A DNA stretch of 64,000 nt from Microbacterium terrae (GTDB lineage: Bacteria > Actinomycetota > Actinomycetes > Actinomycetales > Microbacteriaceae): assembly GCF_017831975.1 (NCBI RefSeq), contig NZ_JAFDSS010000001.1, positions 2,418,001 through 2,482,000 on the forward strand, given 5' to 3'. The notes beneath the pieces were generated by a model. The model was not told the DNA's origin, made no database searches, and worked only from the letters and a program-made list of their open reading frames with translations. The translations under genes were made by a program, and so were the position numbers. Positions within the stretch are counted from its first letter, which is position 1, and the number at the start of each line of letters is the position of its first letter. Shown in pieces: positions 52,639 through 63,427 of the stretch.

Positions 52639-53478
52639 TCAGGCGATGGGCACGGGCGTCACGCCGAACGGCGCCAGCCCTTCCGCACCGCCGTCGGGTG
52701 CCGTGAGCACCCAGATGCCGTCATCATGCACGGCCACACTGTGCTCCCAATGGGAGCCTGCGGTGCCGTCGACGGTCGAGACCGTCCAGTCGTCATCTTC
52801 GACGAACGTCGCCTGGTCGCCGATGACGACCATGGGCTCGATCGCGAGCACGAGGCCTGGACGCACCTCGGGCCCGGGGTCGGAGACGCGGTAGTTGAAC
52901 ACCGACGGCGCCTCGTGCATCTTGCGACCGATGCCGTGCCCCACGTACTCGCGCAGGATGCCGTAGCCCGGCTCGGGCGCGTTCGCCTCGATGTGGCCCT
53001 GGATCGCGGCGCCCACCTCGGCGAGACGCCGAGCGGTGGCGAGAGATGCGATCCCCGCCCACAGCGAGCCGCGGGTCACTTCCGAGAGCCGCTCGCGCTC
53101 GGCGACGACCTCGGGGCGCGCAGCATCCGGGATCACCACGGTGAACGCACTGTCGCCGTTCCATCCGCCGTACTCGGCACCGGCGTCGACCGAGAGGATG
53201 TCGCCGGGGGCGAGCACCTGCGAGCCGGGGATTCCGTGGACGACCTGCTCGTTCACCGAGGTGCAGATGGTGTGGCGGTACCCGCGCACCATCTGGAAGT
53301 TCGACTTCGCACCCCGCCCCACGATGACCGCGGACGCAGCGGCGTCGAGCTCCAGCGTCGTCACACCCGGTGCCACCAGTGCGCGCGCGGCGTCGAGCGC
53401 TGCGGCGGTGATGAGTCCGGGCTCGACCATCGCCCGCATCTGGGCGGGCGTCTTGTAGATCGAGCGGCGGAGTCCCAC
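52639..53478 (-). CDS. map: Type I methionine aminopeptidase
   Basis: A 279-residue metalloenzyme that removes the initiator methionine. Metal ligands are visible: Asp in ILSVDAGAEYGGWNGDSAFT, His in YVGHGIGRKMHE, Glu in LAIEPM and in WEHSVAV. ICTSVNEQVVHGIPG is the substrate loop. GTG 53478 is three bases after the adk stop. Confidence 0.95.
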   Translation of the reverse strand: MGLRRSIYKTPAQMRAMVEPGLITAAALDAARALVAPGVTTLELDAAASAVIVGRGAKSNFQMVRGYRHTICTSVNEQVVHGIPGSQVLAPGDILSVDAGAEYGGWNGDSAFTVVIPDAARPEVVAERERLSEVTRGSLWAGIASLATARRLAEVGAAIQGHIEANAPEPGYGILREYVGHGIGRKMHEAPSVFNYRVSDPGPEVRPGLVLAIEPMVVIGDQATFVEDDDWTVSTVDGTAGSHWEHSVAVHDDGIWVLTAPDGGAEGLAPFGVTPVPIA

Positions 53479-53481
53479 GAC

Positions 53482-54075
53482 TCAGGCAGCTTCGGGACGC
53501 GCGAGTCCGCGCGCCTCGAGGGCCGCGAGGATGCGTGCGGTGATCTCGTCGAGGGTGCCGACGCCGTCGATCGGCGCCACGATGCCGCGGGTGCGGTATA
53601 CGTCGAGGATCGGGGCCGTCTCGCGCTCGTAGATGCCGAGGCGGTTCGCGATGACCTCTTCGGTGTCGTCGGTGCGACCCTGTTCCTTCGCGCGCAGCGC
53701 GATGCGGGCGATGCTCTCGTCACGCGGGACGCTCAGCTCGATGACGACGTCCAGCGACTCGTCGCGGCCCTCGAGGTACTCGTCGAGGTGCGCCACCTGC
53801 GCCACGTTCCGCGGGTAGCCGTCGAGGAGGAACCCGCCCTCGGCGTCGGCCTGGGCGAGACGGTCGCGCACGACGGCGCTGGTCAGCTCGTCCGAGACCA
53901 GGTCTCCGGCCTCGATGATCGCCTTCACCTGGTTGCCCAGGTCGCTGCCGGCGGCGACAGCCGCGCGGAAGACGTCGCCCGTCGAGATGGCGGGGATGCC
54001 GAACGCCTCGGCGATGCGCACGCCCTGCGTGCCCTTGCCGGAGCCCTGCGGCCCCACGATCAGAAGCCTGGTCAT
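53482..54075 (-). CDS. adk: Adenylate kinase
   Basis: A 197-residue kinase interconverting AMP, ADP and ATP. The P-loop is GPQGSGKGTQ (Gln where most have Pro), AMP-binding STGDVFRAAV and LLDGYPRNVAQ, LID RAKEQGRTDD in the short form without zinc domain. ATG 54075 overlaps the secY stop (ATGA), the conserved secY-adk-map order. Confidence 0.96.
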   Translation of the reverse strand: MTRLLIVGPQGSGKGTQGVRIAEAFGIPAISTGDVFRAAVAAGSDLGNQVKAIIEAGDLVSDELTSAVVRDRLAQADAEGGFLLDGYPRNVAQVAHLDEYLEGRDESLDVVIELSVPRDESIARIALRAKEQGRTDDTEEVIANRLGIYERETAPILDVYRTRGIVAPIDGVGTLDEITARILAALEARGLARPEAA

Positions 54076-55397
54076 CGGAGGAGCCCTTCGTAGTGGCGCT
54101 GCTGCAGCTGCGCGTCGATCTGCTTCACGGTCTCGAGGCCGACGCCGACGATGATGAGGATCGAGGCGCCACCGAACGGGAAGTTCTGGTTGGCGCCGAC
54201 CGTCGCCAGGGCGATGAGCGGCAGGAGCGCGATGAGACCCAGGTACAGCGAGCCGGGGAGCGTGATGCGCGTCAGCACGTAGTCGAGGTACTCGGCCGTG
54301 GGGCGGCCGGCACGGATGCCGGGGATGAATCCGCCGTACTTCTTCATGTTGTCGGCGACCTCGACAGGGTTGAACGTGATCGCGACGTAGAAGTAGGTGA
54401 AGCCGATGATCAGCAGGAAGTACACCGCCATGTACAGCGGGTGGTCGCCGTTGGTGAAATACGTCTGGATCCAGGTGACCCAGCCCGGGATCTGGTTGTT
54501 CTCGTCGGGCTGCATGTTGAACTGCGCGATGAGCGCGGGGATGTACAGAAGCGACGACGCGAAGATGACAGGCACGACGCCGGCCATGTTCACCTTGATC
54601 GGGATGTAGGTGTTGGTGCCGCCGTAGGTGCGACGACCGACCATGCGCTTGGCGTACTGCACCGGGATGCGGCGCTGCGACTGCTCGACGAACACGACCA
54701 GCGACATCACGACGATTCCGACGGCGATGACGAGGAGGAAGATCTCGAAGCCGCGGGCGGCCCAGATGGCGCCGAGGGCGGCCGGGAAGGTCGCGGCGAT
54801 CGAGGTGAAGATGAGCAGCGACATGCCGTTGCCGATGCCGCGCTCGGTGACGAGCTCGGCGAACCACATGATGAGGCCCGTGCCGGCGGTCAGCGTGATG
54901 ATCATGAGCAGCTGCGCCCACCACGCGTCGTTGGTCAGCAGCTGCGCGCACTCGGCGATGCCGGTGGTACCGAAGAGCTGACCCGAACGGGCCACGGTGA
55001 CGAGGGTGGTCGACTGCAGCAGTGCAAGTGCGATCGTCAGGTAGCGGGTGTACTGCGTCAGACGAGCCTGGCCCGCCTGGCCCTCCTTGTAGAGGGTCTC
55101 GAAGTGCGGGATGACCACGCGCAGCAGCTGCACGATGATCGTGGCCGTGATGTACGGCATGACGCCCAGCGCGAAGATCGACAGCTGCAGCAGTGCACCG
55201 CCGGAGAACAGGTTCACGAGCGAGAGCAGTCCGTCGGTGGAGCCGCTCTGATCGAGGCAGGACTGGACGTTCGGGAAGTCTACGAAGGGCGCGGGGACGT
55301 GGGCACCGAAGCGGTACAGCACGATGATGCCCAGGGTGAATGCGATCTTCCGACGGAGGTCGGGGGTACGGAAGACCCGCGCGATGGCGCTGAACAA
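54072..55397 (-). CDS. secY: Preprotein translocase subunit SecY
   Basis: A 441-residue ten-helix protein forming the Sec channel. RVFRTPDLRRKIAFTLGIIV, NMAGVVPVIFASSL and the C-terminal RITLPGSLYLGLIALLPL are family hallmarks. I chose the TTG at 55397 (GGAGG seven bases upstream); the frame extends 13 codons further to 55436 but actinobacterial SecY starts here. Confidence 0.95.
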   Translation of the reverse strand: MFSAIARVFRTPDLRRKIAFTLGIIVLYRFGAHVPAPFVDFPNVQSCLDQSGSTDGLLSLVNLFSGGALLQLSIFALGVMPYITATIIVQLLRVVIPHFETLYKEGQAGQARLTQYTRYLTIALALLQSTTLVTVARSGQLFGTTGIAECAQLLTNDAWWAQLLMIITLTAGTGLIMWFAELVTERGIGNGMSLLIFTSIAATFPAALGAIWAARGFEIFLLVIAVGIVVMSLVVFVEQSQRRIPVQYAKRMVGRRTYGGTNTYIPIKVNMAGVVPVIFASSLLYIPALIAQFNMQPDENNQIPGWVTWIQTYFTNGDHPLYMAVYFLLIIGFTYFYVAITFNPVEVADNMKKYGGFIPGIRAGRPTAEYLDYVLTRITLPGSLYLGLIALLPLIALATVGANQNFPFGGASILIIVGVGLETVKQIDAQLQQRHYEGLLR

Positions 55398-55458
55398 GAG
55401 GATGCCTCCAAGAGATGACGGGGTGCTCGGGGGCACACCGTGATCCAGGGTAACCCAA

Positions 55459-55486
55459 CGGGGGCCGGAGAAAACTCCGGCCCCCG
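55459..55486 (-). terminator. Hairpin behind rplO, before secY
   Basis: Perfect 12-bp stem CGGGGGCCGGAG/CTCCGGCCCCCG with AAAA loop, 10 bases after the rplO stop; it separates the spc ribosomal genes from secY-adk-map. Confidence 0.8.
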
Positions 55487-55496
55487 TGGACTGTGA

Positions 55497-56096
55497 TTAC
55501 TTGACGGTGCCGCCTGCTGCGACGATCTTCTGCTCGGCGGAACCCGAGACCTTGTCGACCGACACAGTGAGCTTCACCGAGATGTCGCCGGTGCCGAGCA
55601 CCTTGACCTTCTCGTTCTTGCGCACCGCACCCTTGGCGACCAGGTCGCCGACGGTGACATCGCCACCGGTGGGGTACAGCTCCGCGAGCTTGTCCAGGTT
55701 CACGACCTGGTACTCGACGCGGAACGGGTTCTTGAAGCCACGGAGCTTCGGGGTGCGCATGTGCAGCGGCATCTGCCCACCCTCGAAACCTGCCTTGACC
55801 TGGTAGCGGGCCTTCTGGCCCTTGGTGCCACGACCGGCGGTCTTGCCCTTCGAGCCCTCACCGCGACCCACGCGGGTCTTGGCGGTGTTGGAGCCCGGGA
55901 CCGGACGCAGGTGGTGCACCTTCAGCACGCCGGGGCGCGATGCCGGAGCATCCGCCTTCGGCTCGGCCTTCTTGGCGGGCGCCTTCTTGGCAGCCGGCTT
56001 CGCAGCGGCGGCCTTGGGCGCAGCAGCCTTCTTGGCAGGAGCCTTCTTGGGGGCTTCTGCCTCGACGGCCTCGTTCTTCTCGGCCTTCTCAGCCAT
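55497..56096 (-). CDS. rplO: 50S ribosomal protein L15 with Lys/Ala-rich N-terminal extension
   Basis: A 199-residue L15. Residues 1-52 are a Lys/Ala/Pro extension ([20 protein letters not shown]); the normal protein starts at [20 protein letters not shown] and runs to the end. Usual length is about 145. Last gene of the spc part before the hairpin; shares one base with rpmD. Confidence 0.95.
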   Translation of the reverse strand: MAEKAEKNEAVEAEAPKKAPAKKAAAPKAAAAKPAAKKAPAKKAEPKADAPASRPGVLKVHHLRPVPGSNTAKTRVGRGEGSKGKTAGRGTKGQKARYQVKAGFEGGQMPLHMRTPKLRGFKNPFRVEYQVVNLDKLAELYPTGGDVTVGDLVAKGAVRKNEKVKVLGTGDISVKLTVSVDKVSGSAEQKIVAAGGTVK

Positions 56097-56281
56097 CAGT
56101 CGATCTCCTCAACCTTCACGAGGTGCGCGACGGTCTTGACGTAGCCGCGCGTCTGCGCGTCGTCGGGACGGACGACCGAGTCGCCGATCCGCTTCAGACC
56201 GAGCGAACGCAGCGTGTCACGCTGGTTCTGCTTCTCACTCACCTTGGACTTGACCTGGGTAACCTTCAGGCGCTCGGCCAT
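56096..56281 (-). CDS. rpmD: 50S ribosomal protein L30
   Basis: A 61-residue L30: [20 protein letters not shown] and GLKRIGDSV are canonical. Overlaps rpsE and rplO by one base each. Confidence 0.96.
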   Translation of the reverse strand: MAERLKVTQVKSKVSEKQNQRDTLRSLGLKRIGDSVVRPDDAQTRGYVKTVAHLVKVEEID

Positions 56282-56967
56282 CAGACACCTGCCTTCGCAG
56301 CAGCCGCGGCCTCAGCCTCGGCACGGACGAGACGGGCGGGGGCGACCTGGTCGAACTCGAGGCCACGGCGCGCGGCGACCGCACGCGGCTCCTCGAGCTG
56401 CTTCAGGGCCTCCACCGTCGCGTGGACGATGTTGATCGTGTTCGACGAACCCAGCGACTTCGAAAGGACGTCGTGGATGCCGGCGCACTCGAGGACGGCA
56501 CGCACCGGACCACCGGCGATGACACCGGTACCGGCCGCGGCGGGGCGCAGGAGCACCACACCGGCGGCTGCCTCACCCTGCACGGGGTGCGGGATGGTCG
56601 AGCCGACGCGCGGAACGCGGAAGAAGTTGCGCTTGGCCTCTTCGACACCCTTCGAGATCGCCAGGGGGACCTCGCGGGCCTTGCCGTAGCCGACGCCCAC
56701 GAGACCGTTGCCGTCACCCACCACGACGAGCGCGGTGAAGCTGAAGCGGCGACCGCCCTTGACGACCTTCGACACGCGGTTGATCGTGACGACGCGCTCG
56801 AGGAACTGGCTCTCGCTGCGGTCACGACCGCCGCGCTCACCACGGTTGGGGTTGCGCTCGCGACCGCCGCGGCGAGCCTCGCGGGGCTCGCGCTCGGTGG
56901 TGGCGGCCTCGGCCGGAGCCTCGGCAGCAGCCTGCTCGGTCACGTTGCTCTCCTTGTTGTCACTCAC
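56281..56967 (-). CDS. rpsE: 30S ribosomal protein S5
   Basis: A 228-residue S5 with a disordered 50-residue N-terminal extension ([20 protein letters not shown], then Arg/Gly-rich) before the conserved [20 protein letters not shown] and [16 protein letters not shown]. Overlaps rplR by four bases. Confidence 0.96.
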   Translation of the reverse strand: MSDNKESNVTEQAAAEAPAEAATTEREPREARRGGRERNPNRGERGGRDRSESQFLERVVTINRVSKVVKGGRRFSFTALVVVGDGNGLVGVGYGKAREVPLAISKGVEEAKRNFFRVPRVGSTIPHPVQGEAAAGVVLLRPAAAGTGVIAGGPVRAVLECAGIHDVLSKSLGSSNTINIVHATVEALKQLEEPRAVAARRGLEFDQVAPARLVRAEAEAAAAAKAGV

Positions 56968-57323
56968 AGGTTCAGACCTCCCTCGCGGGCGCCGTCGGCG
57001 ATTGCCGCGACACGTCCCGCGTAGCGGTTGCCGCCACGGTCGAACACGACGTCCGAGACGCCGGCTGCCTTGGCGCGCTCCGCGAGGAGCTCGCCGACCT
57101 TGCGGGCCTTGGCGGTCTTGTCAGCGTCGGACGTACGCAGGTCGGTCTCGAGGGTCGAGGCCGAGGCCAGCGTGTGGCCCTTGCTGTCGTCGACGATCTG
57201 CACGAAGACGTGACGCGCCGAACGGGTGACGACCAGGCGCGGACGCTCGGGGGTGCCGACGACCTTCTTGCGAAGGCGGGCGTGACGACGCGCGCGCGCG
57301 TCGGACTTCGACTTCACAGCCAT
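56964..57323 (-). CDS. rplR: 50S ribosomal protein L18
   Basis: A 119-residue 5S-rRNA-binding protein; [20 protein letters not shown] and [20 protein letters not shown] are typical. Start ATG 57323, two bases after rplF. Confidence 0.96.
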   Translation of the reverse strand: MAVKSKSDARARRHARLRKKVVGTPERPRLVVTRSARHVFVQIVDDSKGHTLASASTLETDLRTSDADKTAKARKVGELLAERAKAAGVSDVVFDRGGNRYAGRVAAIADGAREGGLNL

Positions 57324-57325
57324 GG

Positions 57326-57862
57326 TTACTTACCAGCCTTTCCGGCCTTGCGCCGAACGACCTCGCCGGCGTAGCGCACACCCTTGCCCTTGTACGGCTC
57401 GGGCTTGCGGATCTTGCGGATGTTTGCAGCCGCCTCGCCGACGGCCTGCTTGTCGATGCCACTCACGGTGAGCTTGTTGTTGCCCTCGACCGTCAGCGTG
57501 ATGCCGGTGGGAGCCTCAACGAGCACCGGGTGCGAGAAGCCGAGCGCGAACTCGACGGCCGTGCCCTTCTGGGCGACACGGTAACCCGTGCCGACGACCT
57601 CGAGGCCCTTGGAGTAGCCCTCGGTGACACCGATGATGTTGTTGTTGATCAGGGTGCGGGTCAGGCCGTGGAGCGACCGCGACTCGCGCTCGTCGTCGGG
57701 ACGGGTCACGACGACCTGGCCCTCTTCGACCTTGACCTCGATGGGGCGCGCCACGGTGAGCTGGAGCTCGCCCTTGGGGCCCTTGACTGCGACATCCTGG
57801 CCGTCGACCGAGATGGTCACGCCGGCGGGGATGGCGATGGGGAGACGTCCGATTCGCGACAT
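57326..57862 (-). CDS. rplF: 50S ribosomal protein L6
   Basis: A 178-residue L6: [20 protein letters not shown] and the C-terminal [17 protein letters not shown] are diagnostic. Six bases after rpsH. Confidence 0.97.
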   Translation of the reverse strand: MSRIGRLPIAIPAGVTISVDGQDVAVKGPKGELQLTVARPIEVKVEEGQVVVTRPDDERESRSLHGLTRTLINNNIIGVTEGYSKGLEVVGTGYRVAQKGTAVEFALGFSHPVLVEAPTGITLTVEGNNKLTVSGIDKQAVGEAAANIRKIRKPEPYKGKGVRYAGEVVRRKAGKAGK

Positions 57863-57868
57863 GTCAGA

Positions 57869-58267
57869 TCACCACACGTAGGCGAGGACTTCCCCACCCA
57901 CGCCCTTCTGCTCGGCCTGGCGGTCGGTGAGAAGACCGGAGGAGGTGGACAGGATGGCGACGCCGAGGCCACCGAGGACACGGGGGATCTCGGTCGACTT
58001 CGCGTACACGCGGAGACCGGGCTTCGAGACGCGCTTGATGCCGGCGATCGACCGCTCGCGGTTCGGGCCGTACTTCAGCGTGAGCGTCAGGGTCTGGCCG
58101 ACGCGGGCGTCGCTGACCTCCCAGGAGGAGATGTAGCCCTCCTGCTTGAGGATGTCGGCGATGTGGGTCTTGAGCTTCGAGCTCGGCAGCGACACGGAGT
58201 CGTGGTGGGCCGAGTTCGCGTTGCGCAGACGGGTCAGCATATCTGCGACCGGGTCTGTCATCGTCAT
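57869..58267 (-). CDS. rpsH: 30S ribosomal protein S8
   Basis: A 132-residue S8: [20 protein letters not shown] and [17 protein letters not shown]. It begins a sub-cluster after a strong hairpin; rpsN, normally between rplE and rpsH, is absent. Confidence 0.97.
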   Translation of the reverse strand: MTMTDPVADMLTRLRNANSAHHDSVSLPSSKLKTHIADILKQEGYISSWEVSDARVGQTLTLTLKYGPNRERSIAGIKRVSKPGLRVYAKSTEIPRVLGGLGVAILSTSSGLLTDRQAEQKGVGGEVLAYVW

Positions 58268-58350
58268 GTGATGCTTCTTTCGTTCATGAGGTTTCGGCTC
58301 CCGTTACACGGAAGACGACCTTCTATGACTGCCATTTTCAGTTGTGGGAT

Positions 58351-58379
58351 GCGGGGGCGCCGCCAGGCGGCGCCCCCGC
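58351..58379 (-). terminator. Strong hairpin between rplE and rpsH
   Basis: GCGGGGGCGCCGCC (58351-58364) pairs with GGCGGCGCCCCCGC (58366-58379), seven bases after the rplE stop. It sits where rpsN is found in many bacteria. Confidence 0.7.
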
Positions 58380-58385
58380 GGAAGA

Positions 58386-58976
58386 TCACGCCTGGGCGTC
58401 GTCCGACTTGAAGGGGAAGCCGAGGTGGCGCAGCAGCGCACGGCCTTCGGCATCCGTCTTCGCCGACGTCACGATCGTGATGTCGAAGCCGCGGACGCGG
58501 TCGATCTTGTCCTGGTCGATCTCGTGGAACACCGACTGCTCCTGGAGACCGAAGGTGTAGTTGCCGTTGCCGTCGAACTGCTTGGCCGACAGACCGCGGA
58601 AGTCGCGGATGCGGGGCAGCGAGAGGTTCACCAGACGGTCGATGAACTCCCACGCACGGTCGCCGCGGAGGGTGACGTGTGCGCCGATGGCCTGGCCCTC
58701 ACGCAGCTTGAACTGCGCGATGGACTTGCGGGCCTTGGTGACGACCGGCTTCTGACCGGTGATCTTGGTGAGGTCCTCGACCGCACCATCGATCACCTTG
58801 CTGTCGCGAGCTGCCTCGCCGACACCGGTGTTCACGACGACCTTCACGAGACCGGGAGTCTGCATGACGTTCGCGTAGCCGAACTCCTCCTGCAGCGCCT
58901 TCTTGATCTCGGTGTTGTACTTCTGCTTCAGGCGCGGCTGGATCTTGCCAGCCGGCGCGGCAGTGTCAGTGCTCAT
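58386..58976 (-). CDS. rplE: 50S ribosomal protein L5
   Basis: A 196-residue L5: [40 protein letters not shown] and [20 protein letters not shown] match. TGATG overlap with rplX. Confidence 0.97.
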   Translation of the reverse strand: MSTDTAAPAGKIQPRLKQKYNTEIKKALQEEFGYANVMQTPGLVKVVVNTGVGEAARDSKVIDGAVEDLTKITGQKPVVTKARKSIAQFKLREGQAIGAHVTLRGDRAWEFIDRLVNLSLPRIRDFRGLSAKQFDGNGNYTFGLQEQSVFHEIDQDKIDRVRGFDITIVTSAKTDAEGRALLRHLGFPFKSDDAQA

Positions 58977-59335
58977 CAGAGGTCCTTGCCTGACTTCTTC
59001 GCGTAGCGCACGCGGACGTTGCGCTTCACGCCGTCCTTCGTCTGCTCCTCGACGCGGTGGCCGACACGGGTCGGCTTCTTGGTCGAGGGGTCGACGAGCT
59101 GGACGTTGGAGATGTGGATCGGGGCTTCCATCGTCTCGATGCCGCCCGTCTTGGTGCCGCGCTGCGACTGGCCGACGCGGTTGTGCTTCGTGACGAAGTT
59201 GACGCCTTCGACGATGACGCGGTTCTGCTCGGTCAGGACCTCGAGGACCTTGCCCTGCTTGCCGCGGTCGCCGCCCTTGTCCTGCTTCTTGCCGGTGATG
59301 ACCTGAACCAGGTCACCCTTCTTGATGTTGGCCAT
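58976..59335 (-). CDS. rplX: 50S ribosomal protein L24
   Basis: A 119-residue L24 with KOW motif [20 protein letters not shown] and [14 protein letters not shown]. Four bases after rplN. Confidence 0.97.
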   Translation of the reverse strand: MANIKKGDLVQVITGKKQDKGGDRGKQGKVLEVLTEQNRVIVEGVNFVTKHNRVGQSQRGTKTGGIETMEAPIHISNVQLVDPSTKKPTRVGHRVEEQTKDGVKRNVRVRYAKKSGKDL

Positions 59336-59339
59336 GGGG

Positions 59340-59708
59340 TCAGATCACCTCCGGTGCGAGCGAGACGATCTTCATGAACTTCTTGTCGCGAAGCTCACGA
59401 CCGACCGGGCCGAAGATGCGGGTGCCGCGGGGCTCCCCGTCGCTCTTCAGGATGACGGCGGCGTTCTCGTCGAACTTGATGTACGAACCGTCGGGACGAC
59501 GGGTCTCCTTCTTGGTGCGGACGACGACGGCCTTGACCACGTCGCCCTTCTTGACGTTTCCGCCCGGGATCGCGTCCTTGACCGTGGCGACGATGATGTC
59601 ACCGAGGCCGGCGTAGCGACGGTTGGAGCCGCCGAGCACGCGGATGGTGAGCAGCTCCTTCGCGCCGGTGTTGTCGGCGACCTTGAGGCGGGACTCGTTC
59701 TGAATCAC
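59340..59708 (-). CDS. rplN: 50S ribosomal protein L14
   Basis: A 122-residue L14: [20 protein letters not shown] and [20 protein letters not shown]. Overlaps rpsQ by four bases. Confidence 0.97.
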   Translation of the reverse strand: MIQNESRLKVADNTGAKELLTIRVLGGSNRRYAGLGDIIVATVKDAIPGGNVKKGDVVKAVVVRTKKETRRPDGSYIKFDENAAVILKSDGEPRGTRIFGPVGRELRDKKFMKIVSLAPEVI

Positions 59709-60040
59709 TTGGCCTTCTCCAGAATCTCCACCAGACGCCAGCGCTTGGTGGCGCTCAGCGGGCGGGTCTCGTTGATGAGGACGAGGTCGCCGATGCCGGC
59801 GGTGTTGCCCTCATCGTGCGCCTTGACCTTCGAGGTGCGACGGATGACCTTGCCGTAGAGGGGGTGCTTCACGCGGTCCTCGACCTCGACGACGATCGTC
59901 TTGTCCATCTTGTCGCTGACGACGTAACCGCGACGGGCCTTGCGGTACCCGCGGGCCTCGGCGTCACGCACGTCGTTCTCGGCGTGCTCGTGGCCGGCGA
60001 CCTCGGTCGCCTCAGCCGCAGCCTTCTTCGTGGTGGCCAT
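59705..60040 (-). CDS. rpsQ: 30S ribosomal protein S17 with N-terminal extension
   Basis: A 111-residue S17. The conserved [20 protein letters not shown] begins near residue 37, after an Ala/Glu/Arg extension. ATG 60040 is within TGATG with rpmC; GTG 60043 is an alternative one codon earlier. Confidence 0.95.
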   Translation of the reverse strand: MATTKKAAAEATEVAGHEHAENDVRDAEARGYRKARRGYVVSDKMDKTIVVEVEDRVKHPLYGKVIRRTSKVKAHDEGNTAGIGDLVLINETRPLSATKRWRLVEILEKAK

Positions 60041-60354
60041 CACTCAGCCTCTTCCTTCACGGCCTCGTCAGCGGCATCCGCCTTCTTGGCCTTCGTCTTC
60101 TTCGCCTTGGTCGCCGTCTCCAGCGGGGCGGGCGTGGCACGGATGCCGAGCTCGCGCTCACGGATCACGGTGTAGAGCCGCGCGATGTCGCGCTTGACCG
60201 CACGGATGCGGCCGTGGCTCTCGAGCTGGCCGGTGGCCGACTGGAAGCGCAGGTTGAACAGCTCTTCCTTGGCCTTGCGCAGCTCCTCGACGAGGCGCTG
60301 GTCTTCGAACGTGTCGAGCTCGCTCGGAGCGAGCGTCTTGGTACCGATCGCCAT
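60040..60354 (-). CDS. rpmC: 50S ribosomal protein L29 with C-terminal extension
   Basis: A 104-residue L29; the core [20 protein letters not shown] and [19 protein letters not shown] end near residue 70, then a Lys/Ala/Glu tail. ATG 60354 overlaps the rplP stop; the open frame upstream is inside rplP. Confidence 0.95.
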   Translation of the reverse strand: MAIGTKTLAPSELDTFEDQRLVEELRKAKEELFNLRFQSATGQLESHGRIRAVKRDIARLYTVIRERELGIRATPAPLETATKAKKTKAKKADAADEAVKEEAE

Positions 60355-60773
60355 TATGCGTCGCCCTCCTCGCGCTTGATGATGCGTGCCTTCAGGGGCA
60401 GCTTGTGGATTGCACGGGTCAGGGCCTCGCGAGCGAGCTCCTCGTTGACACCGGCGACCTCGAAGAGGACGCGACCCGGCTTGACGTTCGCGACCCACCA
60501 CTCGGGCGAGCCCTTACCCGAACCCATGCGGGTTTCGGCGGGCTTCTTGGTCAGCGGACGGTCGGGGTAGATGTTGATCCACACCTTTCCACCACGCTTG
60601 ATGTGACGGGTCATCGCGATACGAGCGGACTCGATCTGACGGTTGGTCACGTAAGCGGGCGTGAGCGCCTGGATGCCGAACTCGCCGAACGACACCTTGG
60701 TGCCGCCGGTGGCCTGGCCATCGCGCTTGGGGTGGTGCTGCTTGCGGTACTTGACCTTACGGGGAATAAGCAT
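60354..60773 (-). CDS. rplP: 50S ribosomal protein L16
   Basis: A 139-residue L16: [20 protein letters not shown] and [20 protein letters not shown]. One-base overlap with rpsC and rpmC. Confidence 0.97.
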   Translation of the reverse strand: MLIPRKVKYRKQHHPKRDGQATGGTKVSFGEFGIQALTPAYVTNRQIESARIAMTRHIKRGGKVWINIYPDRPLTKKPAETRMGSGKGSPEWWVANVKPGRVLFEVAGVNEELAREALTRAIHKLPLKARIIKREEGDA

Positions 60774-61537
60774 CAGGCAGACGCTCCTTCTGCGACGGGT
60801 GCCTCGGTGCGGCGGTCGTTGCGCGGGCCGCGGCGGTCGCCACGGTCATCGCGACCACGCGACTTGGGCGCGTTGGCCTGCTCGCGAGCGAGCTCCTTGT
60901 TGGTCAGGTCGCCCTTGTAGATCCAGACCTTCACGCCGATGCGGCCGAAGGTGGTCTTCGCCTCGTAGAAGCCGTAGTCGATGTTCGCGCGCAGCGTGTG
61001 CAGCGGCACACGACCCTCGCGGTAGAACTCCGAGCGGCTCATCTCGGCGCCGCCGAGGCGGCCGGAGACCTGGATGCGGATGCCCTTGGCACCTGCACGC
61101 TGAGCGCCCTGCAGACCCTTGCGCATCGCGCGGCGGAACGCCACACGAGCAGAGAGCTGCTCGGCGATGCCCTGCGCGACGAGCTGAGCGTCGGCCTCGG
61201 GGTTCTTCACCTCGAGGATGTTCAGCTGGATCTGCTTGCCGGTGAGCTTCTCGAGGTCGGCGCGGATGCGCTCGGCCTCGGCGCCGCGGCGGCCGATCAC
61301 GATGCCCGGACGGGCGGTGTGGATGTCGACGCGGACGCGGTCACGCGTGCGCTCGATCTCGATCCCGCTCACGCCGGCGCGGTCCAGCTGCGTCTGCAGG
61401 AGCTTGCGGATACGGATGTCCTCGGCGACGTAGTCGGCGTAACGCTGGCCGGGCTTCGTCGAGTCCGAGAACCAACGCGACACGTGGTCCGTCGTGATGC
61501 CGAGGCGGAAGCCGTAGGGGTTTACCTTCTGTCCCAT
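60773..61537 (-). CDS. rpsC: 30S ribosomal protein S3
   Basis: A 254-residue S3 with KH domain ([20 protein letters not shown]) and the C-terminal [20 protein letters not shown]; an Arg/Asp tail of 40 residues follows. Shares one base with rplV. Confidence 0.97.
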   Translation of the reverse strand: MGQKVNPYGFRLGITTDHVSRWFSDSTKPGQRYADYVAEDIRIRKLLQTQLDRAGVSGIEIERTRDRVRVDIHTARPGIVIGRRGAEAERIRADLEKLTGKQIQLNILEVKNPEADAQLVAQGIAEQLSARVAFRRAMRKGLQGAQRAGAKGIRIQVSGRLGGAEMSRSEFYREGRVPLHTLRANIDYGFYEAKTTFGRIGVKVWIYKGDLTNKELAREQANAPKSRGRDDRGDRRGPRNDRRTEAPVAEGASA

Positions 61538-61935
61538 TACTTGCTCGCCTTCTTCGTCTGTGCGCCGGTGCCGGTCTCAGCGACCTCCGGCGTCGAGAGC
61601 ACGACCGTGATGTGGCTCGTGCGCTTCTTGATCTGGAAAGCACGACCCTGAGCGCGGGGCTGGAAACGCTTGAGCGTCGTGCCCTCGTCGACGTACGCGT
61701 TCTTCACGTACAGGTCCTGCTCGTCCAGGAACTCGCCGTCCTTGTCGGCCGTGACGCGAGCGTTCGCGATCGCGGCGGCGACGAGCTTGTAGATCGGCTC
61801 GCTCGCACCCTGCGGTGCGAACTTGAGGATGGCCAGGGCCTCCTCAGCCTGCTTGCCCTTGATGAGCGCAACGACACGACGAGCCTTCTGAGGGGTCACG
61901 CGGATGTGTCGCACGCGTGCGATGGACTCCACCAT
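61537..61935 (-). CDS. rplV: 50S ribosomal protein L22
   Basis: A 132-residue L22: [20 protein letters not shown] and [20 protein letters not shown] reach the exit tunnel. No long tail, unlike L22 of many actinobacteria. Confidence 0.97.
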   Translation of the reverse strand: MVESIARVRHIRVTPQKARRVVALIKGKQAEEALAILKFAPQGASEPIYKLVAAAIANARVTADKDGEFLDEQDLYVKNAYVDEGTTLKRFQPRAQGRAFQIKKRTSHITVVLSTPEVAETGTGAQTKKASK

Positions 61936-61957
61936 TTCTCTCTCCTCTGTCGCCGCC

Positions 61958-62239
61958 TCAGCGGCGACGGCCCTTCTTGTCGTCCTTCACGTGGCCGCGG
62001 AAGGTGCGGGTGGGCGCGAACTCGCCCAGCTTGTGGCCGACCATGGTCTCGGACACGAACACGGGGATGTGCTTGCGTCCGTCGTGCACGGCGATGGTGT
62101 GACCCAGCATGGCCGGGATGATCATCGAACGGCGCGACCAGGTCTTGATGACGTTCTTGGTGCCGGCTTCGTTCTGCACGACCACCTTGCGAAGCAGGTG
62201 CTCGTCGACGAAGGGGCCCTTCTTAAGGCTGCGAGGCAT
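61958..62239 (-). CDS. rpsS: 30S ribosomal protein S19
   Basis: A 93-residue S19: [20 protein letters not shown] and [20 protein letters not shown]. 12 bases after rplB. Confidence 0.97.
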   Translation of the reverse strand: MPRSLKKGPFVDEHLLRKVVVQNEAGTKNVIKTWSRRSMIIPAMLGHTIAVHDGRKHIPVFVSETMVGHKLGEFAPTRTFRGHVKDDKKGRRR

Positions 62240-62251
62240 CTTCCTCTACTC

Positions 62252-63091
62252 CTACTTCCGCTTCTTGCCGGCGTTGCGACGGCGAACGATGTACTTGTCG
62301 CTTTCCTTGTTCGCGTGGCGGGTGCGGCCTTCGGCCTTGCCCCACGGCGAAACAGGGTGACGACCACCGGACGTCTTGCCCTCACCACCACCGTGCGGGT
62401 GGTCGACAGGGTTCATGGCGACACCACGGACGGTCGGGCGGACGCCCAGCCAGCGCTTGCGGCCGGCCTTGCCCCAGTTGATGTTCGACTGCTCGGCGTT
62501 GCCGACCTCGCCGATGGTCGCGCGGCAGCGCGCATCGACGTTGCGGATCTCGCCCGAGGGGAGACGCAGCTGAGCGTAGGGGCCGTCCTTCGCCACGAGG
62601 CGAACCGACACACCGGCCGAACGCGCGATCTTCGCGCCGCCGCCGGGGCGGAGCTCGATCGCGTGGATCACGGTACCGGTGGGGATGTTCTTCAGCGGCA
62701 GGTTGTTACCCGGCTTGATGTCAGCCGACGGACCCGACTCGATGATGTCACCCTGCGACAGCTTGTTCGGGGCGAGGATGTAGCGCTTCTCACCGTCGAA
62801 GTAGTGCAGCAGCGCGATGCGCGCGGTGCGGTTGGGGTCGTACTCGATGTGAGCGACCTTGGCGTTGACGCCGTCCTTGTCATTGCGACGGAAGTCGATG
62901 ACGCGGTACTGGCGCTTGTGGCCACCACCGATGTGACGGGTCGTGATGCGGCCCTGGTTGTTGCGTCCACCGGTCTTGCTGAGCGGGCGGAGGAGCGACT
63001 TCTCCGGCGTCGATCGGGTGATCTCGGCGAAGTCGGCCACCGACGAGCCGCGGCGACCCGGGGTCGTGGGCTTGTACTTGCGAATAGCCAT
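62252..63091 (-). CDS. rplB: 50S ribosomal protein L2
   Basis: A 279-residue L2: [40 protein letters not shown] and the catalytic-centre loop [20 protein letters not shown]. Peptidyl-transferase-associated. Confidence 0.98.
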   Translation of the reverse strand: MAIRKYKPTTPGRRGSSVADFAEITRSTPEKSLLRPLSKTGGRNNQGRITTRHIGGGHKRQYRVIDFRRNDKDGVNAKVAHIEYDPNRTARIALLHYFDGEKRYILAPNKLSQGDIIESGPSADIKPGNNLPLKNIPTGTVIHAIELRPGGGAKIARSAGVSVRLVAKDGPYAQLRLPSGEIRNVDARCRATIGEVGNAEQSNINWGKAGRKRWLGVRPTVRGVAMNPVDHPHGGGEGKTSGGRHPVSPWGKAEGRTRHANKESDKYIVRRRNAGKKRK

Positions 63092-63115
63092 ATCTCTAGT
63101 CCTCTATCCCGACCG

Positions 63116-63427
63116 TCAGCCGACTGCCGTGAAGATGTCGATGGTGCCCGACTTCAGGGTCACGATGGCGCGCTTGGTGTCCTTGCGCTTGCCGGTGCCG
63201 AAGCGGGTGCGACGGGCCTTGCCGACGCGGTTGATCGTGTTGACCGCAGCGACCTTGACGCCGAAGATCTTCTCGATCGCGAGCTTGATCTCGGTCTTCG
63301 ACGCGCGGGGGTCCACGAGGAACGTGTACTTGCCCTCGTCGATGAGCGAGTAGCTCTTCTCCGAGACGACCGGCTTCAGGATGATGTCGCGGGGGTCCTT
63401 GTTCAGGGCGATGTTCGCGGCGGTCAT
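63116..63427 (-). CDS. rplW: 50S ribosomal protein L23
   Basis: A 103-residue L23: [20 protein letters not shown] and [20 protein letters not shown]. Overlaps rplD by four bases. Confidence 0.97.
   Translation of the reverse strand: MTAANIALNKDPRDIILKPVVSEKSYSLIDEGKYTFLVDPRASKTEIKLAIEKIFGVKVAAVNTINRVGKARRTRFGTGKRKDTKRAIVTLKSGTIDIFTAVG

Noticed and set aside
58264..58653. 129-codon minus-strand frame as a possible rpsN
   Set aside because: Its sequence has no S14 motif and lies out of frame over rplE.
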